DNA of 39,010 bases from Bacteroidota bacterium (GCA_029561105.1 JAKQJQ010000033.1:1-39010); one strand, 5' to 3'. Positions 1 to 8,082 are shown, counted from the stretch's first letter. The notes: a model not told the origin generated them from the letters alone. Made by a program: numbers and translations.

Positions 1-617
1 ATAATCTTATCGCCTTTCACATCGAGCCAACTGCCTTCGCGCAAGCCCAAAACCGGTACATTGTTGAACTGATGGAATTCGGCAATCCTGGTCTCGCGTG
101 TTTCCCCCATATGTTTGGATTGCAAATCGGGATCGAGGTAATGCGGGTTCAGGTTAAACGGGATCATGCCCAATGTCTGGAAACTCGGCGGATAAATGAT
201 GGGCATATCATTGGTAGTTTGCATGGTGAGCCCGGTGATATTGCTTCCGGCACTTGTACCAAGGTAAGGCGTTCCGTTTTTGAGCGCTTCGGCCAAAACG
301 TCCATCACTTTGTTTTTGTACAATTGGTAGACGAGTAGGAACGTATTGCCGCCACCTGTAAAAATGCCTTGTGCCGAACGGATCGCATCGGCGGCGGATT
401 CAAACTCATGCAATCCTTTTACGTTGACGTTTATGCCCGTGAAAGCCTCACAAACTTTTTGGGTGTATGCCTCATGCGATAGGCCTCCAGGTCTTGCATA
501 AGGAATGAATACAATGGTTTCACAATTTTTAAAATGGAGAGCCAGCTCGGGCAGAAGGTATTCCAGATAGCCGCTGCCGTGCAAAGTGGAGGTGCTTGCA
601 ATCAGAAGATTTTTCAT
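1..617 (-). CDS. pepE: dipeptidase E (peptidase family S51), partial
   Basis: Cytoplasmic serine peptidase of the class I glutamine-amidotransferase-like fold. The family cleaves N-terminal Asp-X dipeptides. The reverse strand reads MKNLLIASTSTLHG from the ATG at 617 and is open to the window edge, with about 205 codons visible of a usual 230 or so, so the C-terminus is missing. The nucleophile elbow GTSAGSN places Ser122. Asp137 (NDMP) and His159 (NPHYLD) complete a triad with the same spacing as E. coli PepE Ser120/Asp135/His157. The GGGNTF motif at about 88-93 is also family-typical. It is transcribed divergently from the secreted protein at 770. Family assignment is secure; substrate is inferred from the family. 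Confidence 0.93.
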   Translation of the reverse strand, partial: MKNLLIASTSTLHGSGYLEYLLPELALHFKNCETIVFIPYARPGGLSHEAYTQKVCEAFTGINVNVKGLHEFESAADAIRSAQGIFTGGGNTFLLVYQLYKNKVMDVLAEALKNGTPYLGTSAGSNITGLTMQTTNDMPIIYPPSFQTLGMIPFNLNPHYLDPDLQSKHMGETRETRIAEFHQFNNVPVLGLREGSWLDVKGDKI

Positions 618-640
618 GGTTGTAGAAGGTTCGTCGTTGT

Positions 641-650
641 CGTAAAGATA
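641..650 (-). promoter_or_regulatory. putative -7 element of pepE
   Basis: The reverse strand reads TATCTTTACG, one base off the Bacteroidetes consensus TAnnTTTG, about 24 bases upstream of the pepE ATG. The -33 TTG element is not convincing. Confidence 0.4.
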
Positions 651-741
651 AAGAATACTTGTCTGTCAGCGCCTGACGTGATGGATTTAAATTAACATTT
701 AATTATCACGCTGTTGGCAATTTATTGGCAGGCGCCGCTTC

Positions 742-749
742 TATATTTA
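742..749 (+). promoter_or_regulatory. putative promoter of the paralogue pair
   Basis: TATATTTA resembles TAnnTTTG. A TTG-containing stretch (TTGGCA, 725-730) lies upstream at roughly suitable distance. The ATG follows about 20 bases downstream at 770. Confidence 0.45.
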
Positions 750-769
750 CCCTCGATTAAACCAAACCA

Positions 770-1519
770 ATGAACAAAATCCTGCTGGCATTCGTGTTAT
801 TTAGCATTTTTCCCAATGCTTCTATTGCGCAAACTACGCGCAAGATTATCAAAGGCAAAGTAATGGCCGACGCCAATGATATTGACGGTATCTATGTAAT
901 CAACCTCAAAACGCAGGACGCAACGATTACCCAGAAAGGCGGCTATTTTTCTATTGCGATGGGCATTGGCGATACGTTGATGCTGTCGTCTATCCAATTC
1001 AAGGCTTTGCGGTATGAAGTCAAAGCCTCGGATATGATCAATACCGATTTGCTCTTCCTGAAGATGACTCCCATCATGAACCAACTCAATGAAGTGATGG
1101 TTTACCAATACAAAAACATCAACGCCGAAGCACTTGGGATTATCCCAATGGGCAGAAAAACCTACACGCCCGCCGAGCGCAAACTCAAAGCAGCTACTGG
1201 TTGGAGCGGGCAAGGAGGCGGTGTATCGATAGACCCATTGTTCAATATTTTTTCAGGCCGTACGGCGATGCTCAAAAAGGAGCTTGTGGTAGAAGGGAAG
1301 GAAAAATTATTGGATCAGATTGATTATTTGTTCGAGCCCGAATATTTCACGCACAAACTCAAAATCCCACAAGAATATGTCAAGGGATTCCAATATTATT
1401 TGGCCGAAAACAATAGATTTGCAGCGGCAATCAAAGCCAAAAATAAAACGCTGGCTACTTTTCTCATGGGAGAATACGCGGTTAAATATTTAGAGATTAT
1501 CGCAAGTGAAAACAAATAA
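770..1519 (+). CDS. secreted protein of unknown function, carboxypeptidase-regulatory-like N-terminus (paralogue 1)
   Basis: 249 aa. An N-terminal signal peptide (about residues 1-20, ending around SIAQ) indicates export. Residues about 25-105 have the pattern of a CarboxypepD_reg-like beta-sandwich (IIKGKVMAD, then ITQKGGYFSI and DTLMLSSIQF), common in Bacteroidetes envelope proteins. The C-terminal half is a separate module with YTPAERKLKAATG (about 132-144), GRTAMLKKE and LKIPQEYVKGFQYYLAE, all closely mirrored in the next gene. I do not recognise a named family for this module. It overlaps the next gene by 14 bases, so the two are probably co-transcribed. The function is unknown; the periplasm or outer-membrane periphery is the likely location. 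Confidence 0.8.
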   Translation: MNKILLAFVLFSIFPNASIAQTTRKIIKGKVMADANDIDGIYVINLKTQDATITQKGGYFSIAMGIGDTLMLSSIQFKALRYEVKASDMINTDLLFLKMTPIMNQLNEVMVYQYKNINAEALGIIPMGRKTYTPAERKLKAATGWSGQGGGVSIDPLFNIFSGRTAMLKKELVVEGKEKLLDQIDYLFEPEYFTHKLKIPQEYVKGFQYYLAENNRFAAAIKAKNKTLATFLMGEYAVKYLEIIASENK

Positions 1520-2243
1520 CATTCTATTTTTTCTTTTGATGTTGTGCGCGCAGCTGGTTTGGGGACAATCGCCCGCGAAACTTGTGACGGCCAAAATCGT
1601 AGCCGATTCGTCTGCCATCGACAAGGTCAACGTACTCAATCTTCGCGATTACAAGACTGCCATTACCAACAAAGAAGGTATCTTTACGATCTTGCTTCGC
1701 GAAGGCGATGTACTTGTGATTACTGGGATAAACCTTGAAACCAGGCGAAAAATCATTTCTGCCGACGACCTCAAAGAAGAAATCCTGCTCATCAAGGCCA
1801 GCACCAAAATGACCCAGCTCAATGAAGTCGATGTTAACGCGCATCCCCAAATCAACTCAGAACAAATGGGGATTACTCAAAAGGGCCAGAAGCGCTACAC
1901 GCCAGCCGAGCGTAAACTCCGCACTGCCACTACCGGATTACTAGATCCGCTGCTCAATAAAATGTCGGGACGCACCGCACAGCTCAAAAAGGAGATTCAG
2001 GTAGAACGCAATGAGCGATTGCTCATCAAACTCGATGGTTGGTTTGAGGACAAATACTACACGCAAACCTTGAAAATCCCAGAAGACTACATACAAGGTT
2101 TTCAGTACTACATTATTGAAGACGAGGATTTTGCCCGTGCACTCAACGACAAAAATAAAACCTTAACTATGTTTTATGTCAAAAGGCTTGCGGTAGAGTA
2201 CAACGACCTGATTGCTACGCCAGAGCCTGTAAAAACCGAGTGA
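1506..2243 (+). CDS. secreted protein of unknown function, carboxypeptidase-regulatory-like N-terminus (paralogue 2)
   Basis: 245 aa from a GTG start (1506) inside the end of the preceding gene. The start is supported by an immediate signal peptide (MKTNNILFFLLMLCAQ, cleaved near WGQ). The architecture matches the upstream paralogue: a beta-sandwich-like N-terminus with TNKEGIFTI, then YTPAERKLRTATT, GRTAQLKKE and LKIPEDYIQGFQYYIIE. The pair is best explained by tandem duplication followed by divergence. It lacks the Gly-rich insertion (GWSGQGGG) of paralogue 1. No enzyme motif is seen and the function is unknown. Confidence 0.8.
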   Translation: MKTNNILFFLLMLCAQLVWGQSPAKLVTAKIVADSSAIDKVNVLNLRDYKTAITNKEGIFTILLREGDVLVITGINLETRRKIISADDLKEEILLIKASTKMTQLNEVDVNAHPQINSEQMGITQKGQKRYTPAERKLRTATTGLLDPLLNKMSGRTAQLKKEIQVERNERLLIKLDGWFEDKYYTQTLKIPEDYIQGFQYYIIEDEDFARALNDKNKTLTMFYVKRLAVEYNDLIATPEPVKTE

Positions 2244-2288
2244 GGCTTAAAATATGGTTAATTTGAGGATTTGAACTTCAAAAACGCA

Positions 2289-2296
2289 TAACTTTG
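2289..2296 (+). promoter_or_regulatory. putative -7 element of tatA
   Basis: TAACTTTG matches TAnnTTTG exactly, 18 bases before the tatA ATG. TTTG stretches at 2262 and 2270 are possible -33 elements, but neither has ideal spacing. Confidence 0.6.
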
Positions 2297-2314
2297 CTAA
2301 AAAAATAAGAAAAT

Positions 2315-2659
2315 ATGTTTGGAATTGGCGGCGGCGAGTTGGTCTTCATCCTCTTTATAGTTTTGATGTTGTTCGGATCGGATAAAATCCCCGAAATCGC
2401 CCGTACCATGGGCAAAGCGATGGCGCAGCTTAAAAACGCCACCAACGACATCAAAAGTGAAATCCAGAAAGGCGCAGATGCCAACGGGCTTACCGATACT
2501 TTTAAGGACATCCATGGCAATTTCACCGACGTTTCGCAAAACATCCAAGCCGAAATCAGCAAAGCCAAAGACAACCTCGCCAACCAAGTGACGCCGAAAA
2601 TCGAAGGGGTTCACCAAGAAATCGAAGAAATTACCGGCCCAATCAAAAGACAAAACTAG
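2315..2659 (+). CDS. tatA: twin-arginine translocase subunit TatA/TatE family
   Basis: 114 aa. It forms the membrane pore component of the Tat pathway, which exports folded proteins across the inner membrane. It begins MFGIGGGELVFIL, the typical short N-terminus plus a single transmembrane helix (about residues 6-20). The FGSDKIPEIARTMGKAM hinge and amphipathic helix that define TatA/B follow. The remaining 70 residues are a charged, partly helical tail. It ends directly before the PAP2 gene, so the two are likely one transcript. TatB versus TatA cannot be settled by eye; the length and Gly-rich start favour TatA. Confidence 0.92.
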   Translation: MFGIGGGELVFILFIVLMLFGSDKIPEIARTMGKAMAQLKNATNDIKSEIQKGADANGLTDTFKDIHGNFTDVSQNIQAEISKAKDNLANQVTPKIEGVHQEIEEITGPIKRQN

Positions 2660-3223
2660 ATGCTAGAGAAACTGCTGCAACTGGATCACGACTTATTTAA
2701 GTTCTTCAACGGTTTGGGTTCAGAGCAATACGACCCGTTTTGGCTCTACATCACCCAACAAATCCACTGGATTCCTTTTTTTCTATTGCTTTTTTACCTG
2801 ATCTACAAGAAAATCGGCGGCAAGCAAACCCTTTACCTGCTCTTTTTTATTGCCATTTTAATTGCCTTTACAGACCAGCTTACCAACGTTTTCAAGAATG
2901 GTTTTGAGCGGCTGCGACCTTGCAACAACCCCAATCTTGGGCCTAACATCCGCAAGGTTCTGATTCGCGATTCGTACAGTTTCTTTTCGGGACATGCCTC
3001 TAATACTTCGGCGGTAGCCACGTTGTTGTACCTGATTATGAAAAAACACTACAAGTATTTTTGGCAGATTTTCTTCTGGCCGCTCGTCTTTGGCTACAGT
3101 CGTATTTACCTGGGCTTGCATTTTCCGTCCGACATTCTTTTTGGGTATTTCATGGGCGCACTTACTGGGTTTGGCTGCTATAAGTTATACCGATTGGCGC
3201 AGCAGAAGTATTTTCCCGGGTAA
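2660..3223 (+). CDS. PAP2 superfamily membrane phosphatase
   Basis: 187 aa integral membrane protein, likely a lipid or isoprenoid-pyrophosphate phosphatase (undecaprenyl-PP or phosphatidic acid type). It carries the three PAP2 motifs: KNGFERLRP (motif 1, about 75-83), FFSGHAS (motif 2, about 108-114) and SRIYLGLHFPSD (motif 3, about 147-158, containing the catalytic His). Hydrophobic segments flank the motifs (about 30-46, 56-70, 135-146, 158-176). The ATG follows the tatA stop codon without a gap. The substrate cannot be told from sequence. A role in recycling the undecaprenyl carrier is plausible but inferred. Confidence 0.9.
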   Translation: MLEKLLQLDHDLFKFFNGLGSEQYDPFWLYITQQIHWIPFFLLLFYLIYKKIGGKQTLYLLFFIAILIAFTDQLTNVFKNGFERLRPCNNPNLGPNIRKVLIRDSYSFFSGHASNTSAVATLLYLIMKKHYKYFWQIFFWPLVFGYSRIYLGLHFPSDILFGYFMGALTGFGCYKLYRLAQQKYFPG

Positions 3224-3230
3224 ATTTTCA

Positions 3231-3336
3231 GGAGCTATTCCGGCTATACGTTGCAATCTTTTGACAAAAAGGATTTCCCTACGCAGGTCCCGCACTATCC
3301 TTTTTGCAAAAGGATTTCCACTGCTATCCGGGCTAG
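3231..3336 (+). repeat. dispersed hairpin repeat, copy 1 (diverged)
   Basis: About 106 bp starting near GCTATTCCGGCTATACG and ending CTGCTATCCGGGCTAG. It shares its ends with copies at 10871, 14751 and 34084. The centre contains the inverted pair AAAAAGGAT / ATCCTTTTT. It lies between convergent genes (PAP2 and the O-methyltransferase), where it could also act as a terminator. The rest of the gap to 3399 holds TTGAAC/GTGAAC-type degenerate repeats and no gene. Confidence 0.65.
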
Positions 3337-3399
3337 GCCGAGCAAGCTCGCAAATTTAAAAGTTTTGAACAACCAACGTGAACCAACGAATGTTGAGGT

Positions 3400-4041
3400 T
3401 TAAAGCACCCGACTCACCGTCAATCCATCGCGAATCGGCAAAAGCACCGTTTCTACACGCGGATCATTTTTTAAACGTTCATTGTATTCTAAAAGCACTT
3501 TCGTGCTGAGGTCGTTGGGTTGTAACGGCTCAAGGACTTTTCCGCTCCAAAGGACATTGTCAGACAATATAATTCCTCCTTTGTTCATCTTGGGAACCAT
3601 CAATTCAAAATAGTTGAGGTAGTTTTCCTTGTCGGCGTCAATGAACACCAGATCGAATTTTAAATCCAATGTAGGAATCACATCTACCGCTTCTCCCAAA
3701 TGCTGGAAAATCTGGCTTCCCCAAGGCGAACGGTCAAAGTATTTGCGCTGAAAATCCACGAGTTCTTCCTTAATGTCAATGGTGTGCAACTGGCCATTTT
3801 CGTGCATGCCTTCGCAAAGGCACAGTGCAGCATAACCGGTGTAGGTTCCGATCTCCAGGATGTTCACCGGTCGAATCAGCTTAGACAGCATACTTAAAAC
3901 CCTACCCTGGAAATGTCCGCTGAGCATGCGTGGCAACAAAACTTTCTGGTAGGTTTCCTTGTTCAATGCGGCGAGCAATTCGGGTTCTTGCTGGGAGTGT
4001 TGCTCGATATAATCCTCAAGTTCGGGCGAAATGAAGTGCAT
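3400..4041 (-). CDS. SAM-dependent O-methyltransferase (catechol/caffeoyl-CoA OMT-like family)
   Basis: 213 aa from the ATG at 4041 (MHFISPELEDYI). An upstream in-frame TTG at 4074 is rejected because it would lie across the probable promoter. SAM-binding motif I is ILEIGTYTGYAAL (61-73), and the metal/substrate-binding region FDLVFIDADKENYLNYFE follows, both typical of the class I, Mg-dependent O-methyltransferase 3 family. ILSDNVLWSGKV is the next conserved block. It is soluble and cytoplasmic. The substrate is unknown; catechols or small hydroxylated compounds are the family norm. It is divergent from rlmN. Confidence 0.9.
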   Translation of the reverse strand: MHFISPELEDYIEQHSQQEPELLAALNKETYQKVLLPRMLSGHFQGRVLSMLSKLIRPVNILEIGTYTGYAALCLCEGMHENGQLHTIDIKEELVDFQRKYFDRSPWGSQIFQHLGEAVDVIPTLDLKFDLVFIDADKENYLNYFELMVPKMNKGGIILSDNVLWSGKVLEPLQPNDLSTKVLLEYNERLKNDPRVETVLLPIRDGLTVSRVL

Positions 4042-4053
4042 GTGGCTTTGTTT

Positions 4054-4070
4054 TAGATTTGCCAAAGTTA
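4054..4070. promoter_or_regulatory. face-to-face TAnnTTTG promoter pair (O-methyltransferase side)
   Basis: The plus strand reads TAGATTTG-C-CAAAGTTA. The reverse-strand half, TAACTTTG (4063-4070), is an exact -7 consensus about 20 bases before the O-methyltransferase ATG. The plus-strand half (4054-4061) is also a consensus match facing rlmN. Similar sites occur at 14723 and 16757. Confidence 0.55.
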
Positions 4071-4093
4071 TCAATTATCCCGTAAATAGTGCT

Positions 4094-4101
4094 TAAATTT
4101 G
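4094..4101 (+). promoter_or_regulatory. putative -7 element of rlmN
   Basis: TAAATTTG matches TAnnTTTG exactly and ends 4 bases before the rlmN ATG at 4106. Initiation at the usual distance would give a leaderless or nearly leaderless mRNA. Confidence 0.55.
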
Positions 4102-4105
4102 CGCC

Positions 4106-5149
4106 ATGGAAATCCAAAAGCAAGACATCCGCGCCTTATCACAAGAGCAATTGCGCGCATTTTTCGTCAGTAATGGCGACAAGGCATTCCGCGGCAACCA
4201 GGTTTACGAATGGCTGTGGAGCAAAAACGCGCACCGTTTTGAGGATATGACCAATGTTTCTAAGGAAACACGCGCCATGCTCGAAGCCCATTTCGTGATC
4301 AACCACATCCAGGTAGATACCATGCAGCGTTCCAGCGACGGCACCGTAAAAAACGCGGTACGGTTGCACGACGGCCTCGTGGTGGAGTCGGTATTGATTC
4401 CCACCGAAACCCGTACAACTGCCTGTGTATCGAGCCAGGTGGGTTGTAGTCTCGATTGTAATTTCTGCGCAACAGCAAGGCTCAAGCGCATGCGCAACCT
4501 CAATGCCGACGAAATTTACGACCAGGTCGCCGCCATTGACAGGGAAAGTCGACTCTATCATAACCATCCGTTGTCGAATATCGTCTTTATGGGAATGGGT
4601 GAACCGCTCATGAATTACAACAACGTGATCAAGGCCATTGACATGATTACTTCGCCTACCGGATTGGGAATGTCGCCCAAAAGAATTACGGTCTCCACTT
4701 CGGGGATTCCAAAAATGATTAAGAAACTGGCCGATGATGAGGTAAAGTTCAAACTCGCCGTATCACTACATTCTGCCATTGACAGCATCCGTTCGCGCAT
4801 TATGCCGTTCAGCAGCAATTTTCCGCTCGCCGATTTGCGCGAATCGCTCGAATATTGGTACCGCAAAACCGGAAGCAAAATTACCTACGAATACGTCGTC
4901 TGGAAAGACATCAATGACAACAAGGAATCTGTCGATGCGCTCGTGAAGTTCTGTAAATATGTACCGTGTAAGGTCAACCTGATTGAATACAATCCAATCG
5001 ACGACGGTGAATTCCAACAAGCCTCAGAAGCGGCTATCAATGCCTACATCGACGCGCTCGAAGCCAACGGCATCGTGGCCAAAGTACGCCGCAGCCGGGG
5101 CAAGGACATCGATGCGGCTTGTGGGCAACTCGCCAACAAAGAAGCATAA
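4106..5149 (+). CDS. rlmN: dual-specificity 23S rRNA/tRNA adenine C2-methyltransferase RlmN
   Basis: 347 aa radical-SAM enzyme that methylates C2 of A2503 in 23S rRNA and A37 in some tRNAs, supporting translational fidelity. The [4Fe-4S]-binding CxxxCxxC is VGCSLDCNFC (Cys114, Cys118, Cys121). The methyl-carrying cysteine lies in the C-terminal AACGQL motif (Cys339). The family blocks VFMGMGEPLMNY and ITVSTSGIPKMI are present, and the length matches the family. It is a single gene with its own promoter and a strong terminator 2 bases after the stop. Confidence 0.97.
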   Translation: MEIQKQDIRALSQEQLRAFFVSNGDKAFRGNQVYEWLWSKNAHRFEDMTNVSKETRAMLEAHFVINHIQVDTMQRSSDGTVKNAVRLHDGLVVESVLIPTETRTTACVSSQVGCSLDCNFCATARLKRMRNLNADEIYDQVAAIDRESRLYHNHPLSNIVFMGMGEPLMNYNNVIKAIDMITSPTGLGMSPKRITVSTSGIPKMIKKLADDEVKFKLAVSLHSAIDSIRSRIMPFSSNFPLADLRESLEYWYRKTGSKITYEYVVWKDINDNKESVDALVKFCKYVPCKVNLIEYNPIDDGEFQQASEAAINAYIDALEANGIVAKVRRSRGKDIDAACGQLANKEA

Positions 5150-5151
5150 AA

Positions 5152-5189
5152 AAATCCCGGAAGTTTTAAATTTCCGGGATTTCTTTTTT
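5152..5189 (+). terminator. rho-independent terminator of rlmN
   Basis: AAATCCCGGAA (5152-5162) pairs with TTCCGGGATTT (5172-5182) around a 9-base loop and is followed by CTTTTTT. A-rich sequence before the stem lets it also serve the convergent lipoprotein gene. Confidence 0.9.
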
Positions 5190-5200
5190 ATAGACGTTCG

Positions 5201-6016
5201 TTAAATCCCCAAATCAATCGGGTAAACATTGCCATTGATGGTGAGCGTGGCCATATCATCGCAGCTGCCATTACCATAATCCAGGACGGCGGTTGCCGAA
5301 GAATTGTTGCGCGTAAACGAAATCGAGCCGCTCATGATGTGCGCGCAATCCCAGTGTACGATTAGCGGCGCTATGATATTGGCGCTTTGGATGGTTCCGC
5401 TGGGGAAAGTAGTGACCCAACTTCCGGTGATTGAGAATTGGTTGTCTGATAAAATAAGGTTGCCGAAACCGGATACAAAATCCCTGACGCGTTGCCCTGT
5501 CCGTTGGTATACGGCACCTTGCGGCGTGGTCACGGTAAGGTTCAAATCGATTACCGCCCTCGGATGCCCATTGACGATCGTCCTCCCTACGGTGCGGTTG
5601 CCTTCTACATGGCGGTTATTGTGGTAGAAATTTTCAAAACTGTAGTTGATGGTTCTGGTGGCGGCATCAAAATCATCCGAGAAAACGATGATGATTTTAC
5701 CGCGTACCGAGTTTCCGTTGTAAAGCGTGCAGTTGGTGGCGCCAAAATCGATGATTCTCGTCCAGGTATTTCCCGAAATTGTAGTGATCACCTGGGCACA
5801 GCCACTTAAAAAACTGGGTTGCCCGCCGCGCCCGGCGGTAGAAGTCGCGTCGGATTCTGATTCGGCAATGGCGCTGACGTCGTCGGAGATGTTGTCCATG
5901 TCGGCGTTGGCTTTAATTTCTGTAGCGGTTAAAGGCGATGTTTTGTCGTCGTCTTTGTTGCAACCCACCGTCAAAAACATTAGTGCCATCGCGCAAGCTA
6001 AAATTGGTGTTTTCAT
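5201..6016 (-). CDS. lipoprotein of unknown function (paralogue A)
   Basis: 271 aa. A lipoprotein signal peptide ends in the lipobox LTVGC with Cys19, followed by NKDDDK. The body is beta-rich. Distinctive stretches shared with the neighbour are STAGRGGQPSFL, TTISGNTWTRIIDFGATNC, GKIIIVFSDDF, ENFYHNNRHVEGN, TFPSGT and a C-terminal YGNGSCDDMATL. Paired cysteines around LSGC, ATNC, WDCAH and GSCDD may form disulfides in the envelope. No enzyme motif is recognised. The function is unknown; it is membrane-anchored in the envelope. It probably shares a transcript with paralogue B upstream. Confidence 0.82.
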   Translation of the reverse strand: MKTPILACAMALMFLTVGCNKDDDKTSPLTATEIKANADMDNISDDVSAIAESESDATSTAGRGGQPSFLSGCAQVITTISGNTWTRIIDFGATNCTLYNGNSVRGKIIIVFSDDFDAATRTINYSFENFYHNNRHVEGNRTVGRTIVNGHPRAVIDLNLTVTTPQGAVYQRTGQRVRDFVSGFGNLILSDNQFSITGSWVTTFPSGTIQSANIIAPLIVHWDCAHIMSGSISFTRNNSSATAVLDYGNGSCDDMATLTINGNVYPIDLGI

Positions 6017-6126
6017 AATGTCTATTTTTTAAGTTTTCCCTAAGACGTGAGTGACTAGAAAAGGTTTAACATATCCGTAAAATTTTGAGAAAAACCAGCC
6101 CTGACGTTGCCTGGAACGCTTTGAAA

Positions 6127-6945
6127 TTATAGGCTGATGACAGACGGATTCCCGTTTACATAAAGTGTGGCCTGGTTGTCACAAGTGCCGTTGCCATAGT
6201 CCAGAAGTCCGGCAGCAGACGCATTGTCTCTGGTAAATTTGATGGTTCCGCCAAGGATATGTTCACAATCGCTCTTTATAATCAACGGAGAATTTACAGT
6301 AGAGAAGTGTACCGTTCTATTTGGGAAAGACGTGCTCCAGCTCCCAGTGACTGAAAATTGATCGTCAGACCAGGCTAGCGTGTTGTATCCGGATGTAAAC
6401 TCGCGCAGGCGCCGTCCCATTCGCTGAAGAACAAACCCGGTAGGCGTTGTCACCGTCATGCTCAAATTTAAGGCAGCCGTCGGATGGCCGTTTACAAAAG
6501 TCTTTCCTAAGCTGTCGTTCCCTTGTACAAACCGACTGTTATGGTAGAAATTTTCAAGTCGATACCTGACCGTTCGAACTGCGGCCGGAAAGTCGTCAGA
6601 AAAAGTTAGGATTATTTTTCCGCGTACCTTGTTACCGTTAGCCAGACTGCAGTCAGACGTTCCAAAATCAATGATCCTGGTCCAGGTGTTGCCGGATATT
6701 GTGGTTGTTGTTTGCGTACATTCACCCAATAATCCGGGCTGGCTACCTCTTCCGGCAGTTGAAACGGCTTCTGATTCAATTTGTGCGATGTCGCTCAGGT
6801 CGTCGGCAATATTGTCTATGCTATAGTTGGCCACTATGTCTGTGGCCTTCATTGGATAGTACCTGGAATCGTCTCTTTCTCCTTTGCTGCAACCTACAAC
6901 AAATAAAAAAAGTATTATCGCTAACGCTGTAATCGTTGTTTTCAT
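6127..6945 (-). CDS. lipoprotein of unknown function (paralogue B)
   Basis: 272 aa from the ATG at 6945 (MKTTITALAIILFLF); a longer frame starting at 6972 would add 9 residues ahead of a good lipoprotein signal. The lipobox is FVVGC (Cys19). It is clearly paralogous to the gene at 5201 along its full length: STAGRGSQPGLL, TTISGNTWTRIIDFGTSDC, GKIILTFSDDF, ENFYHNSRFVQGN and YGNGTCDNQATL. The cysteine positions are conserved. The 110-base gap between the two holds no clear terminator, so co-transcription is possible. The function is unknown. Confidence 0.82.
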   Translation of the reverse strand: MKTTITALAIILFLFVVGCSKGERDDSRYYPMKATDIVANYSIDNIADDLSDIAQIESEAVSTAGRGSQPGLLGECTQTTTTISGNTWTRIIDFGTSDCSLANGNKVRGKIILTFSDDFPAAVRTVRYRLENFYHNSRFVQGNDSLGKTFVNGHPTAALNLSMTVTTPTGFVLQRMGRRLREFTSGYNTLAWSDDQFSVTGSWSTSFPNRTVHFSTVNSPLIIKSDCEHILGGTIKFTRDNASAAGLLDYGNGTCDNQATLYVNGNPSVISL

Positions 6946-7052
6946 GGCCTTTAGTTTTGGTTTTTGCCCCACTTAACAACGTACAGAAAAGTAGCAGCGG
7001 CGTTAAAAATACAAAATTTCGTACCCTAAAGTATAAAATAAAACTTAATAAG

Positions 7053-7060
7053 TATCTTTG
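7053..7060 (+). promoter_or_regulatory. putative -7 element of the polyprenyl synthetase gene
   Basis: TATCTTTG matches TAnnTTTG exactly and ends 6 bases before the chosen ATG at 7067. An in-frame TTG at 7058 falls inside this element, which argues against it as the start codon. Confidence 0.6.
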
Positions 7061-7066
7061 GAAACG

Positions 7067-8044
7067 ATGAATGTCACCGCGCAAATAAAGCAGCCCATAC
7101 AAGCCGAAATGGAACTTTTTGAAAGGAAGTTCTACGAATCGATGACCTCTAAGGTGGCCCTGCTCAACCGAATCACCTATTATATCGTAAACCGTAAAGG
7201 CAAGCAGATGCGTCCGATGTTCGTGTTTTTGACTGCCAAAATGTTATCCAACGGAAACGTAAACGAACGCACCTATCGTGGCGCCTCGGTGATTGAACTC
7301 ATCCACACGGCGACTTTGGTTCACGACGATGTGGTGGATGACAGCAACCGTCGCCGCGGATTTTTCTCAATCAACGCACTCTGGAAAAACAAGATCGCCG
7401 TTTTGGTAGGCGATTATTTACTTTCAAAAGGATTATTGCTTTCTATTGACCATGGTGATTTTGACTTGCTCAGGATTATTTCGGTTGCCGTTCGGGAAAT
7501 GAGTGAAGGCGAACTCTTGCAGATTGAAAAGGCGAGAAGGCTTGATATCGTGGAGGAGGTTTACTATGAAATCATCCGCAAGAAAACTGCGACTCTGATT
7601 GCTGCTTGTTGTGCGCTCGGTGCCAAATCAGTGGTCGAGGATGATATAAAAGTAGAGCAGATGCGTAAATTTGGCGAACTCATCGGGATGGCTTTCCAGA
7701 TCAAAGACGATTTGTTCGATTATACGCAGGATGCCATCGGCAAGCCCACGGGAATCGACATCAAAGAACAAAAGATGACCTTGCCGCTCATCCACGTGCT
7801 AAACAATTGTACCAAGAAAGAAAAAGATTGGGTGATCAACTCGATCAAAAACCACAATAAGGACAAGAAACGCGTCAAGGAAGTCATAGCATTTGTCAAA
7901 AACAACAACGGTTTGGCTTATGCCGAGCAGAAAATGGCCCAATTCCAGCAAGAGGCATTACAAATCTTGGCCGATTTTCCCGAATCGGAATTCAAGGCAG
8001 CTTTGACTTTGATGGTCAACTATGTGATTGAAAGGAAAATATAG
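7067..8044 (+). CDS. polyprenyl (all-trans) diphosphate synthase
   Basis: 325 aa from the ATG at 7067 (MNVTAQIKQPIQAEMELFER). It condenses isopentenyl diphosphate onto allylic diphosphates, probably making the octaprenyl-type side chain of menaquinone (family knowledge; chain length not determinable here). The first Asp-rich motif is VHDDVVDDSNRRRG and the second IKDDLFDY, both needed for Mg-diphosphate binding. KGKQMRPMFVFLTA is the conserved N-terminal substrate-binding block. It is soluble and all-helical. It stands alone, with its own promoter and a long non-coding gap behind it. Confidence 0.95.
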   Translation: MNVTAQIKQPIQAEMELFERKFYESMTSKVALLNRITYYIVNRKGKQMRPMFVFLTAKMLSNGNVNERTYRGASVIELIHTATLVHDDVVDDSNRRRGFFSINALWKNKIAVLVGDYLLSKGLLLSIDHGDFDLLRIISVAVREMSEGELLQIEKARRLDIVEEVYYEIIRKKTATLIAACCALGAKSVVEDDIKVEQMRKFGELIGMAFQIKDDLFDYTQDAIGKPTGIDIKEQKMTLPLIHVLNNCTKKEKDWVINSIKNHNKDKKRVKEVIAFVKNNNGLAYAEQKMAQFQQEALQILADFPESEFKAALTLMVNYVIERKI

Positions 8045-8082
8045 GTGGTTTTATAGGCAGGATTAGCATTTGGTGCAGAATA

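Noticed and set aside
72-338. Plus-strand open frame inside pepE
   Set aside because: It is antisense to a well-supported gene with an intact catalytic triad and has no features of its own.
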